A stretch of 64,000 nucleotides of DNA from contig JADLFM010000165.1 in assembly GCA_020845495.1 (NCBI GenBank), positions 1 through 64,000 on the forward strand, read 5' to 3'. Position 1 is the first letter of the stretch. Each line of letters begins with the position of its first letter. The DNA is from Chloroflexota bacterium. GTDB taxonomy: Bacteria; Chloroflexota; UBA6077; JACCZL01. A model generated the notes under the pieces. It was not told the origin of the DNA. It searched no databases and saw only the letters and a program-made list of their open reading frames with translations. Both the position numbers and the translations under genes were made by a program. Below are positions 8,769 through 17,416 of the stretch, one piece after another.

Positions 8769-8891
8769 CGAACCCCTCCTGGTGACGCTACAGTCGAGTG
8801 TCTCCGTGCCACGGTGCTGCTCCTTCAGCCCTGACGTTTTCTCCCCTACGACACCTGCGCACCTCGGGCGACCTTGCCGCCGGCTGCGCGC

Positions 8892-10226
8892 TCATCTCTT
8901 CGAGGCCGGGCGCGGCTTGACGCGGTACTGCACCGCCACATGCGCACCTGCTCCAACCGTGCCGACGACGATCTCGCGCGGATCCTGTCCGGTCACTGGA
9001 AGTCGTGCCGACCCCGAGGCGCCGACCATCCGAGCCGAGCCTGGAACGTAGTCGAAGCCAATCGGCAGTGGATCCGAGACGACCACGTTTGTCGCTGGCG
9101 CCTGACGGTCGGTATTGGTCACGCCGAGCAGGACGTCGATAGCGCCGTTGCCGTAGGTCGCGCCGAGCGACCGTGTCACCTGGAGGGAGTCAGCCGCGGA
9201 ATCACAGCGAACGCCTGTCAAGGGTACCGGCGCAGGCGGCGCCGCGTAGTCCAACGGGCGCCCATCCGATGTGCGCCCATACTGCATGCGTTGAGAAATC
9301 TCGTACCAGAGTGCCTGCTCGGCCTCGCGCGTCAAGGGAGTGACTGTGTACCCAAGCCTCGCGAGCAAGTCGCCACGGTACAGGTCGAACGAGCCCTTGA
9401 CGAGCGCGCCCCAGGCCGCCGCTCTCGAGATCGCAGCGCCGTAAGCCCACCACCCTAGTGCTGCGAACGCGCCGACCTCGGCGGCCCACCCAACGAACGC
9501 CCCGATCGAGGTCATCGGGCGGAGATACCATAGCCCAGAGACCAGCAGTGCCAGCGTGAGTACGATGCTGCCGACAGAACTGTTCAGCATGAAGTCGAAC
9601 GACGACTTCATATCGTCGAGTCGTCCCGCGTATTCCTTGTCCAGCACCGCGACGAGCCGGGGCCAGAGGATGACCGAGTCCATGCCGTACTCGCGTCGGG
9701 GATAGTCCTCGAAGCTCCGAACCACGTTGCCGAGGCGAGTTGGCAGCACGCGCGCCTCTTCCCACGGAAACGCGTTCGCCAGTTCCCGGCCCGCCTGGCT
9801 ACGTGCGTCCTCGATCGCCGCGATCTGGGCCGTCCGTACCGGCGTCGCCGTGCCGTCTTGGAGCGCCGTGAGGAGTTGCAGCATGCCGGTCCAGCGGCTC
9901 CGAACAGCCCGCATCCGCACCTGGTGGCAACGGATACGCCGTTGTCCGATCGGCGAACCCTGCCACGGGTACCCCTCATAGAAGCGGATGATCGGGGTAT
10001 TAGCGTTCACGAGCAGCCCCGTGACGACGAGCGTGACGAACGTCCAAAAGATGACGCGTCCGGATGCCTCCAGCCCCGAGAGCGGAACGAGCAGCGGCCA
10101 GTCGTCTGGAAGGAGCGGGACGACGAAGAGGATAGTCAGGATGACGAAGATGACAGATGGGAAGAAGGTGCCAAGCACCAGGGAGCGCGTGAACTGTCCG
10201 GAGATGGCCGCCAGGTTGGTCCCCAT
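8892..10226 (-). CDS. four-TM protein with DUF11-like C-terminal domain, unknown function
   Basis: A 444-residue membrane protein. Hydrophobic helices lie near 16-38, 57-76, 215-235 and 240-265. A basic/helical segment between the second and third includes VLPTRLGNVVRSFEDYP and YGMDSVILWPRL, which I associate with uncharacterised bacterial membrane proteins. After the last helix, residues 345-440 look like a DUF11-type beta-sandwich (VLLGVTNTDRQAPATNVVVSDPLPIG shortened here to its key VTNTD and DPLPIGFDYV motifs), which is usually extracellular. It is the first gene of the three-gene minus-strand cassette. No enzymatic motif is seen. Confidence 0.7.
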   Translation of the reverse strand: MGTNLAAISGQFTRSLVLGTFFPSVIFVILTILFVVPLLPDDWPLLVPLSGLEASGRVIFWTFVTLVVTGLLVNANTPIIRFYEGYPWQGSPIGQRRIRCHQVRMRAVRSRWTGMLQLLTALQDGTATPVRTAQIAAIEDARSQAGRELANAFPWEEARVLPTRLGNVVRSFEDYPRREYGMDSVILWPRLVAVLDKEYAGRLDDMKSSFDFMLNSSVGSIVLTLALLVSGLWYLRPMTSIGAFVGWAAEVGAFAALGWWAYGAAISRAAAWGALVKGSFDLYRGDLLARLGYTVTPLTREAEQALWYEISQRMQYGRTSDGRPLDYAAPPAPVPLTGVRCDSAADSLQVTRSLGATYGNGAIDVLLGVTNTDRQAPATNVVVSDPLPIGFDYVPGSARMVGASGSARLPVTGQDPREIVVGTVGAGAHVAVQYRVKPRPASKR

Positions 10227-10385
10227 CTCAGGTCACCTCTACGACCCGCGAACTGCTGCCAGTCTATCGGGTCGCCATCTATCTGGAAAGAGGGGGCCGG
10301 CCCAGATCGAGAAGCCTCACCGTTCTGGTGATCCGCTGGCCGACTTGCTACGCCACCTGCTGCCTGGCTCGGCGCGGTGAACGTA

Positions 10386-10973
10386 CTACCCGGCGCTGTG
10401 GCCTGGACCGCGTAACCGCTCGGTTGCAGGATCTCTGTCATGCTTGCATGGCTGACGTGCCGCCACCCGGTCCAGTAGGGCACGGAACCGTTCGGGGTTG
10501 TGCACCCGACGCGCAGGGTCTTTCCCGCCGTCGTCGCACTCGCGGAGAAGCAGTGCGTCCTGGGCGTATGGATGCGCCTCAAAGCGGGCCATCTCCGCCG
10601 GGCTCATCCGTCCGCCCTGCGCGTCCAGGGTCCGTTGCGACACCGGCGAAAGAGTGCTCCAGTAGGTCGGATCGGCGGTGCAGAGATAACGCTTCGCGTC
10701 GGCATGGGCGCCGATCAGCCACGCCACCCGCTCCCCGAGCAGCGGGCGCACCAGCGCCGCTGCCCAGGCTGCATGCGCCGACTCGGCCGCCCGCCCATCA
10801 CCAAGGTCGTGGAGCAGTCCAGCCACGATCAACTCGTCATCAGCCCCAAGCCGCTCGAGTGCGTCGGCCGTCTGAAGCTGGTGCTCCCACAGGTCGACGG
10901 CCTCACCATCGCTCATGCCCTGCTGTTCGACGAGCGCCGCCCAGGCGTCGTCGGTCGTCGCAAACGGCGTCAT
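10386..10973 (-). CDS. HD-domain oxygenase, PhnZ-like
   Basis: This 195-residue protein has the HD fold LLHDLGDG near residues 61-68 and the segment HADAKRYLCTADPTYWSTLS, then QGGRMSPAEMARFEAHPYA. These resemble the mixed-valent di-iron oxygenases of the PhnZ/MIOX group, which cleave 2-amino-1-hydroxyethylphosphonate to glycine and phosphate. No PhnY is in the window, so the substrate is uncertain. ATG 10973 has GGGAGGGAGC before it and is preferred over the upstream frame, which runs through 38-bp repeats. The gene reads toward the SAF cassette 160 bases downstream. Confidence 0.75.
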   Translation of the reverse strand: MTPFATTDDAWAALVEQQGMSDGEAVDLWEHQLQTADALERLGADDELIVAGLLHDLGDGRAAESAHAAWAAALVRPLLGERVAWLIGAHADAKRYLCTADPTYWSTLSPVSQRTLDAQGGRMSPAEMARFEAHPYAQDALLLRECDDGGKDPARRVHNPERFRALLDRVAARQPCKHDRDPATERLRGPGHSAG

Positions 10974-10999
10974 GCTCCCTCCCATCAACCAGTCTCCCG

Positions 11000-11075
11000 T
11001 TTGGCAGTGCCCGGTGAGCCATCGGCGCCCCGCTCGCTTTGGCAGTGCCCGGTGAGCCATCGGCACCCCGCTCGC
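11000..11075. repeat. 38-bp direct repeat, two copies
   Basis: Two adjacent copies (11000-11037 and 11038-11075) differ at one base. They begin TTTGGCAGTGCCCGGTGAGC. They lie just upstream of the HD gene ribosome site, so they fall in its 5' untranslated or promoter region. Confidence 0.9.
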
Positions 11076-11725
11076 TGGCAGGTCGTGGCCAGGAGCGCAC
11101 GTTCGTCTCACCTGCGCCCGTATGACGTCGTGCTCCCACCCCCGTCTCGTACCTGACGGCCGAACACCCCTCACCCACCAGTGCGAAGATTGCTGCCTGA
11201 AAACAGGCAGCGGGGCGGCAGTGCGCGGCATAGCCCGTACTGGCCTCTGGCACGTTCACTCGCTGTGCTGTCCAGGCACTCGACGGCTCTCCAGACGGCT
11301 CTCCAGACGGCTCTCCAGACGGCTCTCCCCAGACGGCTCTCCCCAGGCGGCTCTCCAGAGGAAGACGGCTTCGATGACGTTCACCTCGCAGTCCCAGTGT
11401 CCCACAGATGCCGCCGCGCCACCTGAGGTGACGCGCGTGATGCTGCTGTGACGCGGGGGATGAGCAAGCGGGCGAGCGATGGTGTACTGTCAGCATGTCA
11501 GCGGTGACCGGCTCGGAAGGGTCGGTCGGACACGGCGGCAGACCGACGCACATGCGGATCGTCGCCGAAGCTCGCGGAGTGGGGCGACGGTCAGTGCTCC
11601 GTTCGGCTCCTGGCTGCGGCGGCCCGAGGGGCGAAAGCTTCTCGGGCCGCTCGGCGTCTCACCCCCCCCCCATGCGGCCGTCAGCCGGTCAGCCGCACGG
11701 TCACCCGTACGGTTGCCCGTACCGC
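11076..11725. other. intergenic region without a credible gene
   Basis: Open frames here run through repeats and show no family pattern. It holds a small hairpin (GCTGCCTG-AAAA-CAGGCAGC, 11192-11211) and the 12-bp array at 11281-11356. Nothing else was recognised. Confidence 0.5.
11281..11356. repeat. 12-bp tandem repeat, six units
   Basis: The unit AGACGGCTCTCC occurs six times. The first and last units carry one change each, and CC is inserted after the fourth and fifth units. No gene is supported here. Confidence 0.85.
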
Positions 11726-12700
11726 TCAGGCCAGGAGTGACGGAAGACGGTCGCGGAGGATGGCTTCGGCCTCGGCGGCGATACGGCGCACCAGATCACC
11801 GGCCGGCTCGATGGCGTCGATCAAGCCCGCCGTCTGCCCGAACAGGAGCGGCGACTCCTCGACGTCCTCGCTCTGCCGTGCCCGCTGAAGCTCGATCGCG
11901 ACCTCGGCTCGCCGCTTTCGAAGCTCGCCTCCTCGGCCGATCCAGCGCTCGACGAACCGGTTGCGCCGCACCCGCACGTATGCGCCCGGCCAGATTTGCC
12001 CCACCGCCACGTCTGGCACGTCCGTCACGAGGGTATCGTGGCCGTCGCTTGCGATGATGGCGTTCTTGAACGGGGTCGGAATCGGCGCTTCATTGGTGGC
12101 CAGGAAGCGGGTTCCGAGCAGGACGCCCTCTGCACCGAGCGCCAACGATGCTGCCAGTCCCCGGCCATCCGCGACCCCACCCGCCGCCAGGACCGGCACC
12201 GGCGCCACCGCTCGCGCTACCATCGCCACCAGCGGCAGCGTGCCCATCAGTCCGACGTGGCCGCCACCCTCCGTGCCCTGGGCGACGATCGTATCCGCGC
12301 CAGCCTCGACCGCCCGCACTGCCTCTGGCAGTTCCGAGACCATGTGCATGACCGTCGCGCCCGCGTCATGGGCGCGCCGAAAGTACGCAGCGAGATCCTG
12401 CTCCGGCCACGACCATGCGAACGACATCACGGCCGGTCGCGCTGCCAGCATCGCCGCGAAGCGCTCTTCCTCAGCCCGGAACAGCAGCAGGTTCAGCCCG
12501 AAAGGCCGGGAGGTCCGCGAGCGAATCTCGGCGGCCTGCTCCGCGATGGCCGATGGCGTCAGACTGGTCGCGCCGAGGATACCAAGCCCCCCGGCAGCTG
12601 ATACCGCCGCTACGAGTGCGGGCGACGTCCCGGACCCCATCCCGCCCAGGACGATCGGATGCTCGATGGCCAGTCGCTCGGTCAACTTCGTTCGCAGCAT
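11726..12700 (-). CDS. nitronate monooxygenase (2-nitropropane dioxygenase family)
   Basis: An FMN-dependent TIM-barrel enzyme of 324 residues that oxidises alkyl nitronates. The N-terminus has the family's EHPIVLGGMGSGTSPALVAA. Phosphate/FMN-binding segments are QGTEGGGHVG near residues 170-180 and LAAGGVADGRGLAASLALGA, followed by GVLLGTRFLAT. Some members act as enoyl-ACP reductase-like (FabK) enzymes, but the short length and the GTEGGGH motif favour nitronate oxidation. ATG 12700 is chosen because AAGGAGG lies just upstream; the longer frame is non-conserved. It is preceded by the MFS gene on the same strand, 250 bases away. Confidence 0.85.
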   Translation of the reverse strand: MLRTKLTERLAIEHPIVLGGMGSGTSPALVAAVSAAGGLGILGATSLTPSAIAEQAAEIRSRTSRPFGLNLLLFRAEEERFAAMLAARPAVMSFAWSWPEQDLAAYFRRAHDAGATVMHMVSELPEAVRAVEAGADTIVAQGTEGGGHVGLMGTLPLVAMVARAVAPVPVLAAGGVADGRGLAASLALGAEGVLLGTRFLATNEAPIPTPFKNAIIASDGHDTLVTDVPDVAVGQIWPGAYVRVRRNRFVERWIGRGGELRKRRAEVAIELQRARQSEDVEESPLLFGQTAGLIDAIEPAGDLVRRIAAEAEAILRDRLPSLLA

Positions 12701-12947
12701 GGCTGCCTCCTTGCTTCGTATAGCGTGACACGCGCTCGTGGCACGTCCTGCGAGAAGAGGACGTTCGTGCTGGGATCGCGTACCAGGGGAGATTCCGAGT
12801 TCCGTGATCGCGTGATGCGCTCCCGACACCCATCGTACGACTGTCGTACCGTGGGATGCTGTCGCGGGTACGTGGCGCGGGGCATCCATCGGAGAGCCGC
12901 GCGCTCCAGGTGACAATCGCGCCGGGCCGCGCCTCGCCACAGACAGG

Positions 12948-14168
12948 TCAGCGGGCCGGGACACGGTGCGGCACGCTCACCCGGGCGTCGTCGGCGTGCG
13001 GCTCGCGCAGCAGCAGCACCGCGCCGATCCGGATCAGACCGAGCACTACAGTCGTGGCCCAGACCGTCGTAAACCCGAGCCCGGCGTCCAGCATCGCTCC
13101 GTACGCAGGTGTCGCCAATGCTTGCGCGATCTGGCCGCCGCTGTTCACTACCCCGATCGCGGTCCCGGCCCCGACGGCCGCGAACCGCTCCGTCGCGTAG
13201 ACCGATTGCATCGGGATGGTCGCCGCCATGCTCGCGCCGACGAGCAGCGAGGCCGCGATGGCAACGTAGGCGTTTGTCGTCACCAGCAACACGACGTAGC
13301 CGACGAGGCCCAACCCGCACCCAAACAGCATCATCGCTCGACGGGACTTCAGCCGGTCGGCCAGGACGCCGAACGGCGCAGGGAACACCATCAGCCCGAA
13401 CGCGACCAACCCTCCGGCAAAGCCCGCCTGTACCACGCTGAAGGCGAAGTCTGAGCGGAGGTAGGTTGGCATCCAGGACATGACCGCCGATTGCGCCAGC
13501 AACCCGAGGAACGAGAACCCCACCAGCAGCATCCAGAAGTCCCGCTGGCGAGCCAGCGCGCCAATGCCACCGCCGGCTGGCTTGCGCTCCACTTCGACGG
13601 GGGGGAGCAGCCACCAGACCGCCCCGAGCAGCACCAGCGCCAGAATCGGGTACGACGAGAAGGCGACGGTCAGGCTACTCAGGGTGAAGATCAGCGGCAG
13701 CAGCGTGATCGAGAGCACCATCCCCACGCCGATCCCGGTCTGAGCGATCCCCATGGCCCGGCCCCGCTCCGCACGGCTGAACGCCCCAAAACAGTAAGCA
13801 AGCGATGGGGTGTAGAGGAAGCCGCCGGCGATGCCCATCAGCAGTCGGCCGGACAGCGCGAGCGTGTAGTTCACCGCGACGGCAAAGATGCCCGAGCCGG
13901 CCGCCATCAACGCCAGCCCGACCAGCAAGAGTCGCCGGCTCCCGAAGCGGTCGGTGAGAAGCCCGGCCGAAAGCTGTGAGAAGGCGTAGGTGACGGTATA
14001 CGCCCCGATGACGTTGCCCGCGCCGGCATAGTCGACGCCATAACGCGTCCGCAACTCGTCAATGAGCGGAGCCGGGCCGATCCGCGAGCCATTGTGCAGC
14101 CCGAGCGCGCCACACAGGATAAGCAGGATCACCCAGCGCGCCGTGCTGCCTGTCACGCGACCTCCCAT
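12948..14168 (-). CDS. MFS transporter
   Basis: About 405 residues with twelve predicted hydrophobic helices. The loop between helices 2 and 3 has the MFS signature (GLLTDRFGSRRLLLVG), and the second half repeats it (GVLADRLKSRRAMMLFG), which confirms the two-fold architecture. The substrate is unknown; organic acids or aromatic acids are common for related carriers. Starts at 14176 (ATG), 14168 (ATG) and 14156 (GTG behind GGGAGG) are all possible, and 14168 is a compromise. It follows the glycosyltransferase by about 50 bases and is probably co-transcribed. Confidence 0.85.
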   Translation of the reverse strand: MGGRVTGSTARWVILLILCGALGLHNGSRIGPAPLIDELRTRYGVDYAGAGNVIGAYTVTYAFSQLSAGLLTDRFGSRRLLLVGLALMAAGSGIFAVAVNYTLALSGRLLMGIAGGFLYTPSLAYCFGAFSRAERGRAMGIAQTGIGVGMVLSITLLPLIFTLSSLTVAFSSYPILALVLLGAVWWLLPPVEVERKPAGGGIGALARQRDFWMLLVGFSFLGLLAQSAVMSWMPTYLRSDFAFSVVQAGFAGGLVAFGLMVFPAPFGVLADRLKSRRAMMLFGCGLGLVGYVVLLVTTNAYVAIAASLLVGASMAATIPMQSVYATERFAAVGAGTAIGVVNSGGQIAQALATPAYGAMLDAGLGFTTVWATTVVLGLIRIGAVLLLREPHADDARVSVPHRVPAR

Positions 14169-14218
14169 GCCGATCATAGCGCAGCCCGCTGAGCGTGTGA
14201 CCGGCATGGACCGCGCTG

Positions 14219-16237
14219 CTACCGCTCGCGGACGAACAGCCGGCCGCCGTTCCCGAAGCTCTCGGCCAGCCGGTAGCCGGGCGGCGGCGTGCCGCGCTGG
14301 CGAAGCTCGTCCCACTGTTTCCAGGATGTCGGCGCATCCGCAATCTTGACCTGACCGGCTACGTAGATCGCGTCGATGGTGAGACCGAAACGCCGTTCGA
14401 GCTCCGCCGTCTCGTCGACGGTCGGCGGGAGCGGTACGGCGCGACGATCGGCCTGCCAGGCGACGCTCCACGGCACGTTAGACGCCACGACCGCGTCCGG
14501 CTCGACGAGCTCCGCGAGCCGGACGAGGTACTCCGGGCGGGCCTCGACCTCGCCGGCTCGGGCGGGCGGCCCTGGCGGCGTCGACGGCGGCACGAGCAAC
14601 GGGCTGATGGTGCGCAGGCTCGGCAGAATCAGGACGGCTGCCACCATAAGGCTGCCGATCGTCTGAATGCCTGCCGCGAGGCGCACGGCGGGTAGCTCCG
14701 GCAGGCGCCGAATGGCCAACCATGTCACCAGCCCGAGTAGCCGAGCCGCCTCACCGGCGACCACGACCAACAGTAGCGGCACCAGCGGCTCGAAATGGCG
14801 GACGAGGTTCAAGCCGAGAGCCGACACGGTGAGCGCCTTCAGAAGCACGGCCAGTAGCAGAAAGACCCCGAGGCGGCCGCCTGGGAGCGGCCTGTCGCTG
14901 CTGCCGTCCCAGGGACTGAAGCCGTGACTGAACCACCGCTCGACGCTTGTTTGGGGCCAAGCCCTGCCGATGTCTGGTCCGAGCGCGGGACTGCGATTCT
15001 GGCGAGGATCTGGATCGCATGTGGCGCACGGACCGGCGGCGTCAACCGGTCCGCCATCAATTGTCTGGTGGCCCCTGCTGAACCGTTGGATCGTGTATGC
15101 CATCCAGGCGGAGTCGAGCAGGCATGCGAGCGCGCCCGCCAGGAGCAGCGGCCAACCCACGAGCTTCCGCAGTAGGTTTGGCGTAGCGGCAAGCTCCCCG
15201 AGCGAGCCGTAGAAGGCACGGCTCGGATCCCGAAGCATCCCTTCGAACGGTGGGAGGTAGTGCGGAAAGTACCACCCCAGTCCGCCGATGCCGCTCGCCT
15301 GAGCGACGATCGAGGCGGGCTGAAGGTTGAAGACCGGGCTGCCGGCCACAGCCGTCAGGTACGCCGACCAGGGCAGTACCACGACGATTGCGCCCAGCCC
15401 GAAGCGGGAAATCGCGCCCCAGCGGCCCGGCCCGGGGGGCAGCCAGAGCGCAACGATTGGCAGCGCCAGGGCGGCGCTGTCGTAGCGGTTCAAGATGGCC
15501 AGGCCGAGGCAGAGGCCCGCCAGGAGCGGCCGGCCGGCCACGACGCCGGCCAGGGTCCAGAGCAGCAGCGCTCCGAGGAGCGGCTCGGTCAGCCCGGTCA
15601 GCGAGTAGTTGACGAGTTGCGGAAGGCTGGCGGCCGCCAGTCCGGCGATCAGCCCTGCCAGCGGCCCGTATGCCAGCGCAGCCAGGAGGCCCGCGCCGAC
15701 TGCCGCCAGCACGTACCCCAGCGCGGCCGGGAGATGCACGCTCTCGTCGCTCACCCCAAAGGCGCCGAAACTGAGCGCCATCAGGCCCGGCGTGAGCGGG
15801 ACGCGGGTGATACCGGGCCAGGATAGCGGCGGGCGGTCTTGTTGTATGCCACTCGTCAGCGCACTGGTCGCCGACGAGGTGGGAGTCCCATGCTCCACGC
15901 GGGTGCGGAGGAAGTCTAGCCCGTTCCACGGCATGAAGCGGGTGGTCGGACCACGGCCCGCTACGATCTGGCGGCCGATCTGGGCATAGTCCTGAGCGTC
16001 GGGATCGGCGAGCCAGTGCGGCTGCGCCTGGAAATAGAGCAGCCAGATCGTGGCCGCGACGAGGCCCGGAACGAGCGCGGTGAGGACGTTGGCAGCGCGG
16101 CCAGACGGCCGGCGCGCTGTCCGATCGGCTGAGCGGTCGCACGCGCAAGCGGCTGAGTGCACTGCCGTGCAGCCGGGTGAGGATCCGATCACGAGGTGAC
16201 GAAACTGGTTGGCATGCCCGTTCTCGACGGGGCGCAT
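14219..16237 (-). CDS. polytopic glycosyltransferase (ArnT/PMT-like GT-C family)
   Basis: A 672-residue integral membrane protein with a cytoplasmic N-terminus, a first helix near residues 50-70, and the acidic first loop DPDAQDYAQIGRQIVAG, the Asp-containing loop expected in lipid-phosphate-sugar-dependent GT-C enzymes. Many further helices follow (AALGYVLAAVGAGLLAALA; GLIAGLAAASLPQL). A long polar insert of about 70 residues near 400-470 separates two helix groups, and a soluble C-terminal domain ends the protein. The likely role is transfer of a sugar to a surface glycan or protein. ATG 16237 is used; no strong ribosome site was found. Confidence 0.75.
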   Translation of the reverse strand: MRPVENGHANQFRHLVIGSSPGCTAVHSAACACDRSADRTARRPSGRAANVLTALVPGLVAATIWLLYFQAQPHWLADPDAQDYAQIGRQIVAGRGPTTRFMPWNGLDFLRTRVEHGTPTSSATSALTSGIQQDRPPLSWPGITRVPLTPGLMALSFGAFGVSDESVHLPAALGYVLAAVGAGLLAALAYGPLAGLIAGLAAASLPQLVNYSLTGLTEPLLGALLLWTLAGVVAGRPLLAGLCLGLAILNRYDSAALALPIVALWLPPGPGRWGAISRFGLGAIVVVLPWSAYLTAVAGSPVFNLQPASIVAQASGIGGLGWYFPHYLPPFEGMLRDPSRAFYGSLGELAATPNLLRKLVGWPLLLAGALACLLDSAWMAYTIQRFSRGHQTIDGGPVDAAGPCATCDPDPRQNRSPALGPDIGRAWPQTSVERWFSHGFSPWDGSSDRPLPGGRLGVFLLLAVLLKALTVSALGLNLVRHFEPLVPLLLVVVAGEAARLLGLVTWLAIRRLPELPAVRLAAGIQTIGSLMVAAVLILPSLRTISPLLVPPSTPPGPPARAGEVEARPEYLVRLAELVEPDAVVASNVPWSVAWQADRRAVPLPPTVDETAELERRFGLTIDAIYVAGQVKIADAPTSWKQWDELRQRGTPPPGYRLAESFGNGGRLFVRER

Positions 16238-16320
16238 TATAGCGGCCCAACCTGACGGCCCAGGAGAGCGCCGACCCAGGGATCCCGGCCCGCGTTGTGG
16301 TGGCTCACATGCTGTGTCGC

Positions 16321-16400
16321 GCGTGGCTGGTGCCGAGCGTGGCTGGTGCCGAGCGTGGCTGGTGCCGAGCGTGGCTGGTGCCGAGCGTGGCTGGTGCCGC
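16321..16400. repeat. 16-bp tandem repeat, five copies
   Basis: The unit GCGTGGCTGGTGCCGA is repeated five times head to tail; only the last base of the last copy differs. It lies between the glycosyltransferase start and the terminator of the zinc-ribbon gene. Confidence 0.95.
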
Positions 16401-16448
16401 GGTCGTGGGCCGTGCCTGCCGCGTAGAGCCGGCCGCAAGACAACAAAA

Positions 16449-16479
16449 CAGCCGCCCGAGCAATACGCTCGGGCGGCTG
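16449..16479 (-). terminator. rho-independent terminator of the zinc-ribbon gene
   Basis: A perfect 12-bp stem (CAGCCGCCCGAG with its complement) has a 7-base loop. On the minus strand it is followed by TTTTGTTGT. It lies about 60 bases past the stop of the gene at 16538-16855. Confidence 0.85.
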
Positions 16480-16537
16480 ACCTGTGGTCGGCGCTTCGGA
16501 GGCAGCGCCGAGTCCTACAAGGCGGGGATGGTGTGTT

Positions 16538-16855
16538 CTACGAGGCGCGGGCGGCAGGCTCGCTTGGCCGGACCTTCGGTGGCCGGCCCCGCCGCGGCCG
16601 AAGATCCTCGGCGTTCAGTGGGCGGCGGTCGACGTAGATCTCTTCGCCGTCCTGGAACCAGAGTCGGCCGGTACAGAACGGGCAACGCATCTTCTGGACC
16701 GCGTCGGCATGCTCCGGCTGCGTCAGCTTGACCGACGTCGGCACGAACTTGGTCGCACGCGGCCCTTGAGCGCTGGCAATGGTCCGAGCGCACATCAGGC
16801 AGACGAGATCGCCTCGGACTTCCCAGCCGCTCAGAGGCGCACTTCGTTCGATCAT
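16538..16855 (-). CDS. zinc-ribbon protein with AT-hook-like tail
   Basis: A 105-residue protein with two CxxC knuckles, CLMC near residues 25-28 and CPFC near 68-71, which can bind one zinc. The C-terminus has DLRPRRGRPPKVRP, close to an AT-hook (RGRP core). Together these suggest nucleic-acid binding, but no characterised family was recognised. ATG 16855 has GGGGAGGACGACC before it. The frame continues upstream through a hydrophobic stretch (PYLWLMLALGAWATLA), so a membrane-anchored longer form is possible but less likely. It has its own terminator. Confidence 0.65.
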   Translation of the reverse strand: MIERSAPLSGWEVRGDLVCLMCARTIASAQGPRATKFVPTSVKLTQPEHADAVQKMRCPFCTGRLWFQDGEEIYVDRRPLNAEDLRPRRGRPPKVRPSEPAARAS

Positions 16856-17239
16856 GGTCGTCCTCCCCACGATGGCGCCCCACAGCGGGCGCGCGTATCT
16901 TCGTGTCGCCAGTGTCGCCCAGGCGCCTAAGGCAAGCATGAGCCACAGATAAGGACCGGATAAGAAAACGACAGAAGGCTGCGCTTCCATCTCCGACGGA
17001 GGCTCGAACCGACGCCCCACGCCTGCCCAGTCCCCCGGGCCATGCTGCCTGGGGGGGTCACAGCTATCATCGGCCGGTCGGGAGTCTTTTCCAGAGGCGA
17101 GGGGCGGCATTCCGGTGAAGAGGCCGTTACGTTTGGGTAAGACTCGGCCTGCCACCGCTGGCTTCCGCCGCCAGGCTTCCACCCCTCGGCCTTCGCTGCC
17201 AGGCTTCCGCCGCCAGGCTTCGACGAATTGCTGAGAACT

Positions 17240-17289
17240 GCCGAGACCCCGCCACTCCGGCTTCGAGGCCGGAGTGGCGGGGTCTCGGC
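17240..17289. terminator. 22-bp perfect stem-loop
   Basis: The arms 17240-17261 and 17268-17289 are perfectly complementary around a 6-base loop TTCGAG. No T-run follows on either strand, so it may end transcription weakly, protect the 3' end of the permease mRNA, or do something else. Confidence 0.55.
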
Positions 17290-17339
17290 TGTCAGCGAAC
17301 GACACCCCGTCGATGGGCGGGGCGCCGCGTGAGCGCCCT

Positions 17340-17384
17340 GGGTGCTCGCGACCTGGGTGCTCGCGACCTGGGTGCTCGCGACCT
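17340..17384. repeat. 15-bp tandem repeat, three copies
   Basis: GGGTGCTCGCGACCT is repeated three times exactly, directly past the 3' end of the downstream-most ABC permease gene. Confidence 0.9.
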
Positions 17385-17416
17385 ACATGACGCAGGACAG
17401 CGCCATGCGACGCCGA

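Larger units (their letters stand above)
16856..17416. other. intergenic region with repeats and hairpins
   Basis: No gene is supported. Imperfect repeats of CCGCCAGGCTTC occupy about 17150-17225. The 22-bp stem at 17240-17289 and the 15-bp array at 17340-17384 follow, just past the 3' end of the permease gene. Confidence 0.6.

Noticed and set aside
10974..11231. Longer N-terminus for the HD oxygenase
   Set aside because: The added residues are encoded by the 38-bp repeats, and ATG 10973 has a strong ribosome site.
14472..16250. Alternative long frames inside the glycosyltransferase gene
   Set aside because: They are Arg/Pro/Ala-rich and lack membrane helices, while the chosen frame has a consistent polytopic pattern.
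16856..17305. Longer form of the zinc-ribbon protein with a hydrophobic helix
   Set aside because: The added part lies over repeats, and GGGGAGG before ATG 16855 decides the start. A membrane form is not excluded.
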